Origin: Erpobdella octoculata
Lineage: Eukaryota; Annelida; Clitellata; Hirudinida; Erpobdellidae
Reading direction: 5' to 3'
DNA: 64,000 bases
NCBI GenBank assembly: GCA_963978895.1
Contig: OZ022241.1
Location: forward strand, 4,583,467-4,647,466
The notes under the pieces were generated by a model. It made no database searches. It worked only from the letters and a program-made list of their open reading frames with translations, and was not told where the DNA came from. Shown one piece after another: positions 48,403 through 64,000 of this stretch; within the stretch, counting starts at the first letter, position 1; each line of letters starts with the position of its first letter. Made by a program: the position numbers and the translations under genes.

Positions 48403-51400
48403 AGAGAAGTGTGTCATGATATCAAAGGTTCCTACTTCAAAGTGTTTATTGGTGGTCATTAAAATCTCTTATTAATTTTTGAGCAATGCAATACCTTGGT
48501 TATTATTAAATGTCACTATTCTTTTTCATGCTGATGATATATATCATTGCTGGGATGGTAAAAAAAACATTGTCTTGTTCAAGAGTTTGCCCAAATATCG
48601 CGAAGCCAAATAATTCTGGACCAGTTTGTGTTAATGACTTAATTTGATTTAATCTATTTTTACTTGCTCAAGTGCCATGCAGAATTTTAGCATGGGGTAA
48701 TAGAATTTTAATACTCCTCAGTTGTACAGCTGCTCCTACAAAATTTTAATTAGTCCTGCAGCTGACCCACTAACATTTATCAGTCCTGCAGCTGAACCAT
48801 GAATATTTATCAGTTCTGCAGCTGAACCATGAATATTTATTAGTTCTGCAGCTGACCATGAATATTTAACAGTCCTGCAGCTGACTATGAATATTTATCA
48901 GTTCTGCAGCTGGCCATGAATATTTATCAGTCCGGCAGCTGGTAATACTAATACTCATCAGTTGTGCAGCTGGTACCACTAATCTAATACTCCTCAGCTG
49001 TACAACTGGCTTCTCTAATACTGGTCACTTCCTAACTGGTACCACTAATACTTTTCAGTTCTGCAGTCGGTCTTACTTATTTAAACTGCTTAGTTGTACA
49101 GCTGGTGGCGTTGCAAACGTTTACTTGTTTACTAATTAATTTCTTATTATAACCATGTAATGATTCATTCCTTTAAAAGACAGTGACTAACTGATTGATT
49201 AACATACAATTAGCTGGCTTGAATTTTCAATTTGAGTTTAAAAATGTAGTTTCACATTTGCTGATATTTAGAGCGTTCCTTTCTTTTTGACTGCTTGCTA
49301 TTGAATTTTTGATTGTTTGAGCTCGATTTAAAGTTTATTTTTTAATAAAATTTGTTTCAATATATAGTAACAATTATATATAGTTTTTTTGGTGCATACG
49401 CTAATATATTTTTTAAATCAAAAATTGTTATTTTGCTCTGCAAGTGTGGTAAAGTTTGCAAGTTTCAGAAAGTTTTCTTGCCAGTTCTTTTTCAAGATTA
49501 CCTGTGCAAGTTACCTGTGCAAGTTTCCTACAAAGGATTAATTTAAAATAATAAACAGGGGAATCCATATCATCAATATAAAAAAATTATGCCACACAGT
49601 AAAGTTAAGATCTGTGCCTTTGATTCTAACCTTTAATTCATTTGACCTCGACACATTAATAACTCATTATTACTATTATTATTAAAATTAAAACTTTTTC
49701 TAATTAATAATAATTCACAGGGGGACCTAACGCATCATCAACCAGCACTGTTGGTGCTGCTGCAGGCAGGGGAGGTCGGTCGGCTGGCCCGAATAATCTT
49801 GCGGGGCTGTTTGCCGGTGGGATGCCGAGACTCAGGGGGACAACGCCTGCTGCTGCTCCACAAGGTATTGGCGTTGGATGATTAAGTTTTTCAGAATTTG
49901 TTTTTTATCAGATATTGGAAATTGTTTTAGTGCTGTTAGTTCTTTGATTTTATTTTACTAGCTGTGTAAAGTTAGATAAGTGATTCGGGGCATGAAAGTC
50001 ACAGAGCATTGTCAAACTGTATATATTTTATATATTGATGAATTAAATTCTCTTTTTGACCAGTTTTCATATATCAGATCTTTATCAGACTTGCTACACT
50101 AAGCTGTCTTGAATGAATGTTATTAATTTGTGAACATGTGTCAGGATGTTGCAGCAACAAGGACTATCGCCCTATCCGTTAATTGCACTGTGCATTGCCT
50201 GCGATTATTCACCGCTCTTTTAATTGCAATTAATATCTCAATCTAATTTGTGTGTTTTTTGTTTGGTGCCCACATTTCATCAGACCCTCCAGTTCAGAAT
50301 GGCTACAGAGCGAATCCTGCCAGGTCGATGGTGGTGCCGAGACCCCCCCGACCCAGCATCCCTAGCATGTCCAACAGCACTCCAACTTCACCCCCTCCTC
50401 CGCCTCCTCCTTCTGCTGGAGTAAGCAGGCCCTTTTTCAACAATCACGACAATCAGGAAAGTTTGACAGGACGCGGAGCCAACGGACGACTCAGCGGTTT
50501 CGGCATGCCCCTACCGCCGCCGCCCCCTTCGGCTCAGCTGTCTTCTAACAATCGTCCGCCTCCTCCGAGTAGAACTGCAAGTAATAGGGCTCCTCCACCT
50601 CCGCCACCTTCCAGAGGACCGCCGTCTACCCCTTCATCATTTGATAAACCGAAGCCACCCGCTCCGATGGCTCCGAAAGCAGTTCCGCCTCCGGTTCCTA
50701 AGCCATCTCCTGGTTCAGCCCCTCCTCCACCGCCACCAGCAAGGAACAATGTGGCCCCTTCTCGTGACCTTCCACCTCCACCAAACCGCTCGCCAAGGCC
50801 ACCTGTACCCCCTATGCCATCCTATGTGCCTCAAAAAAGCATCTCTTCTTGTTAGTATTTTTTTATTTCTGTACTTTTTATAAAAATAAAAATTTAACCC
50901 AAGTTAGAGATTATAAGAATCTTTGACCATCATTATTACATTTAATTATACTGAATTGTGATGGCACACATACTTTCAATTAAAATTACATCCTTGATGT
51001 GCACTAATCTCAGTTCAGTGATCAGAAGCAGATTGCGAATCTCCTAATCCTTTGATCTATTCTAAGAATTGTTCTCATGAAAAAATTACCTTTTTGTTAC
51101 GTATTAAGAAGCAATTACCAATTCTTTTGAAATTTCTTTCGAATATATATCTAGGTACGAATTACTTCTTTAAATAATGCACCATTTTATCTTCGCAGCT
51201 TTCGAATCGAAGCACAACTTCAGATCGGATCTTCCTTCAGCTCCGGGCAACTTCAGGAAAACCCCGAAGAGCTACCCGAGCGCTGCACCGAAGAACAGCA
51301 GCAGGTCTAATAATTCAGGTGCATGATTTTTCCATCGGTTCATTCCGTTGATTATATCGATATTTTTTCAACAATACAAGTTTTGTTTGTTTTCAGTTTC

Positions 51401-51431
51401 AAGACCGACTCCTCCACCTCCACCCATGTAA
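43706..51431 (+). CDS. WIPF: WAS/WASL-interacting protein family member (verprolin/WIP)
   Basis: Seven coding exons: 43706-43895, 44555-44638, 46067-46549, 49721-49864, 50284-50850, 51199-51318 and 51397-51431. All are phase-matched, giving 540 residues. WIP proteins bind actin and keep WASP/N-WASP stable and inhibited until Arp2/3-driven actin assembly is triggered. The protein starts in a polyproline profilin-type stretch and continues into a WH2 actin-binding motif (ALLTDICKGARLK, about residues 38-50). It carries the family segment GLFAGGMPRLR and a long proline-rich region with many PPPPPP runs in exon 5. Near the C-terminus it has the WASP-binding-like FESKHNFRSDLPSAP and KSYPS, and it ends PTPPPPPM. 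Exon 3 (161 residues, Ser/Cys-rich) has no human counterpart that I recognise. Which vertebrate paralogue it matches best is unclear. Confidence 0.92.
45418..45535. repeat. Compound (GA)n / GGGAGAAAGC microsatellite in WIPF intron 2
   Basis: GA runs are separated three times by a GGGAGAAAGC spacer, giving a higher-order period of about 32-40 bp. Confidence 0.9.
46746..46782. repeat. (GT)n microsatellite in WIPF intron 3
   Basis: About 18 GT dinucleotides. Confidence 0.95.
47955..48078. repeat. 41-bp minisatellite, three copies, WIPF intron 3
   Basis: The unit is built on TTTAATCTGGATCTTAAATA then TGTATTTTATGATGGTAG, repeated three times with few changes. Confidence 0.93.
48347..48400. repeat. 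(AT)n microsatellite in WIPF intron 3
   Basis: About 27 dinucleotides. Confidence 0.95.
48735..49080. repeat. Degenerate 29-33-bp minisatellite, WIPF intron 3
   Basis: The unit is based on CAGTCCTGCAGCTG then ACCATGAATATTTAT. There are about ten or eleven copies: the central ones are similar, and the downstream ones decay towards CAGCTGGTACCACTAATA forms. Confidence 0.88.
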
Positions 51432-51950
51432 CAATAAGAAGAAGAGACGTCCGAGTGTCCGACGCGTTGAAATGATTGTGAGACTTGTGTCGTCGCTACT
51501 ACTTCGCTGAAGCTGCACCGACGAAGGTTTTGTTGACTACGGACGGGCTAATTATAGTGTACGAATATGCAAATCTATCGTAAGCATGTTGTTGATTTTT
51601 TTTTCTATTTTTGAATTAATTGCCTCTCGATGTTACGAACGAACGGTCAAGGTAATAAAAAGCGTGCGTCTCGAGATTTTCTGATGCTTTTTACTCCCTC
51701 TCTTCAAGTCCGTACGCCTTTTTTCCGGAAAAACGTTTCATTTTCTGCACGTTCAATTTCACGTATGCGATTAAGCTAACTTCATTCTACGTAATCTGTT
51801 TACATTTGTCCACACGTGTCTAAATTATTACACCACGACCAGACTCGACTGAAGCAGCGCGTCAGTCTCGTCGGTTACTCTGCTGTTGTAAATAATGGTT
51901 GCCATGAAATCAAACTATTTTCTATGTTTTGACTCGTAAAATGATGTTTA

Positions 51951-51960
51951 AATAAATAAA
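51951..51960 (+). terminator. Overlapping polyadenylation signals of WIPF
   Basis: AATAAATAAA, two overlapping hexamers, about 520 nt after the WIPF stop. Confidence 0.65.
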
Positions 51961-54329
51961 CATGAATTTCTCTCTTGTATCTTCGAGCGTGAATGAATAT
52001 GTATTAAATCAGCGGATACTTGAATTCCTCTCATCGGCTTTTTTTTCTCGCTTCAGTGCGTCCATCGAGATGGCGATGATGATTGAGTGGCACGTTCTGC
52101 TAATAAAGGGTTTTACTGGCGTTTTTTTTCTTTCTTTCTCAATTTGACTGTCTCTGTTATCTTCTTCTTTTTTTTTTTACTGAATTCCATAACGAGTAAA
52201 ATTGTTTTTTGATTTGATTGCTACGACTTTACGTTTTGGAATAACTTTCTCTATCTTAATACTAAATTGTACATAAGTGTACGCAATTATGTGAACGTCG
52301 TATGGCTTTGCGTTGCTTGACGAGTCTTGAAAAGTCCATATGACAGAAAGCTTTCCTATCCTTCTTACTATAAAACTATTTCAAGTTATGATTTAATCTT
52401 ATTGTTTATTTAATGATAATTAATGACTTAAATGGTAGAGTTAATTGTTAACTGTGTGAAGTTGTTTTTGAGCTAACTAGTAGCTTGTCATAAATCGAAT
52501 TAAATTTTTGAGTTACCTGGAACCTATAAAATAATATATAATAGCCCAAGTTAGTGACGGACACTTTTATAACTGCTTGCATGGAAACAGGAAAACCTGT
52601 ACGCAATTTTCACAAACTTTTGTACAAGTACAGAAATTGCATGCATGTAAACCATGCAAGTGACACTGGTCTTAAAATTTCTTATTTAGCGTTATCTATT
52701 TTCAAGAACATGTTCAACGTCTACGCAAAAATTTAATCATGAATGAGGTAGGTATGAACTTTAGTAGACATGTTCCAATTATGCACCTGGATTCTGAGGA
52801 TAAACTGCTACATTATTACCATTCACATTGAAACTCTGTCATCTTTTGATGATTATTTCAGCATATATATATATATATAATAATCATGTTGGAATAAACT
52901 GCTGTTTTTGGTCACAGACAGCTTTATGTTGCATTATCGTGCTCTAATAACACTACTAATGTGAAAATTTGAATGGAGTCTAATTCAAATCAAATTTATA
53001 TAATGGCCATTACTTTTCTAAAAATGTTCTTTCTACACAATAATTCGATTTTTTATTTGGTAACAGGAGACAAACAAACAAACAAACAAACATACAACCT
53101 AAAATGATACCAATCATGTGAAAAAAAAAATTACAAAACAGCACGAGGCTCACACAGGGCACACATGCCTGCTCTGGTTCCCAGATACCCGGGGTTAGTA
53201 CTTACTCGAGCACGGGGGGAAGGTTACAAGGGAAGACAGAAAAAGAACATTTTTATTAAATGTCAATTGTTCTTCCTCAACAACACTCCAAAAAAGACAT
53301 TTTTTAATGTCTACCTTAAGAAAGCCCATCATTTGCAAAAGGTCTCCATTTCTTTACACATACACCTGAGCAACTGACACAGCAAAAAAAAAAACCTCTA
53401 CGGTAACAGCAAAATCAAAACAAAACAAAATCTAAATAGAACATCAGTCTAGAATAATTACAACATTAACAGAGATAATAACACAAAAGATAGCAATGTT
53501 TCTGACAACGGTCGAATTCCGCTGTTACTGTTCTTCACCGATCGAATAATATAATTCGATTGTTTAAACAAACTGTGCAAATATTCCTAATCGGGTTGAG
53601 AACAATGTCTTCAGGTTATTATCAGACGGTTGGTCCTCAGCCAATAGCATTCAACAACAGTAACATGGGGGTAAATACCAAAGGGAGAAAAGGACTGTAC
53701 AAATCATTAGCAATTACGTTCTCTGTAAGAAGTGTTCGTCTCTCTTCGAAAAGACCAGTCCGAAGCAAGTGCAGAGCGGGAACGAGGACGGCCGGAGCTT
53801 CGTTACGTGGAGAAAATAAATCTTATCGTCACATCGTGTAACATTATTAATGATAATAATAATAATAATAGTAACTTTTGTAAATAAATTTAAACATAAC
53901 AGCAATAACAACAATGTTACTAAGAGAGTTAACAATTGTTAATAAATGTGTGAGTAGTTAATTAGTAACGATAGTATGAGTAGGAGTAAAAAGAAACAAC
54001 AGTCCTGGGCATCGTATTTCTACAAAAATCCACCAAATATGTAGGTAGGTAACCCACCCCCCCTAGCACCTCCCTGCCGCAAAATTAAGGTCATTTTAAT
54101 TGACCTTTCAATTTTGTGTGATTATTTATGGGGAATCTGCCAAGATGCCCGGGAATGATTAAAAAAGTGGCAGTAGGGTAGCAGCAACAATATATCGGAG
54201 GAGCACGAATGACGCGACGACCAATAACAACAATCATCATTAAGTGATGGTCCACACTGTTTTGCTCGTATCAAACAAATAAACAAGAAGGAGTTTAAAG
54301 TAAGAAAAAAAAAACAACATAAAATGAGA
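51961..54329. other. Convergent intergenic region between WIPF and MORC2
   Basis: No coding exon that I can support. It includes small AT, AAAC and AAT tracts and presumably the MORC2 3' UTR, since the MORC2 stop is at 54330. No clear minus-strand AATAAA lies close to that stop. Confidence 0.55.
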
Positions 54330-63690
<9,361 letters not shown>

Positions 63691-63909
63691 CTGTTGAAAA
63701 ATGAAAATTAAAAATATTAGTTGAAAAATGGTTTTTGTGAAATTTTACAAAAAAAAAGAGAAATTACAAAACAAAATTAAAAGCTTAAAACGGAATTCAT
63801 TAGATCATACAAAGCTGCATTCAATTTTTAACACAAAATCTCTAAACAAAACAAATTCTAAAGAAATACAAGATGAACAAATTAATTATATAATATATAT
63901 GTAAAAAGG

Positions 63910-64000
63910 TATGTATGTATGTATGTATGTATGTATGTATGTATGTATGTATGTATGTATGTATGTATGCATGCATGCATGTATGTATGTATGTATGTAT
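63910..64000. repeat. (GTAT)n microsatellite running off the window
   Basis: About 22 tetranucleotides with a GCAT-variant patch at 63968-63979, in the MORC2 intron upstream of exon 63690-63654. It continues past the right edge. Confidence 0.97.

Overview
This is nuclear DNA from a non-vertebrate metazoan. The genes are intron-rich with GT-AG splicing, the non-coding DNA is AT-rich and full of microsatellites, and transposon relics (piggyBac, hAT, a LINE reverse transcriptase, tRNA-derived SINEs) fill the introns. I cannot name the phylum. By assembling exons by hand I recover eight host genes: BCS1L(+), COX8(-), UQCRB(+), EIF6(-), KLC(+), PSMD11(+), WIPF(+) and the 3' two-thirds of MORC2(-). 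All junctions are phase-consistent, and the total lengths fall close to those of the human orthologues.

Region by region: (1) 1-12.1 kb holds three respiratory-chain genes side by side: BCS1L (complex III assembly AAA chaperone), COX8 (complex IV subunit, two exons, too small to show as one ORF) and UQCRB (complex III subunit). COX8 and UQCRB are head-to-head and their start codons are only 390 bp apart. An apparently intact piggyBac element sits antisense in BCS1L intron 2. (2) 14-16 kb: EIF6 with a decayed LINE in an intron. (3) 16-33 kb: kinesin light chain, with two alternative copies of a 90-nt TPR exon and a (GT)n tract at a splice donor. (4) 33-36.6 kb: intergenic, with an interleaved inverted repeat. 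(5) 36.6-40.5 kb: proteasome lid subunit PSMD11, containing a GC-AG intron. (6) 43.7-51.4 kb: the WASP-interacting protein gene WIPF (WH2 plus polyproline). (7) 54.3-63.7 kb: MORC2, from the coiled coil through the CW zinc finger and chromo-like domain to the C-terminal coiled coil. Its N-terminal ATPase exons lie beyond the right edge. Its introns hold a hAT relic, a SINE and two minisatellites; one of these repeats copies a splice donor every 36 bp.

The most interesting points are the OXPHOS cluster with a shared promoter, the mutually exclusive exon pair in KLC, the minisatellite grown from the MORC2 splice donor with a 180-bp higher-order period, the piggyBac insertion at the centre of an 18-bp palindrome, and the A-B-A'-B' interleaved inverted repeat. 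No prokaryotic-type operon, CRISPR array or functional tRNA gene is present. All identifications are from reading motifs and recalled family features; nothing was searched.
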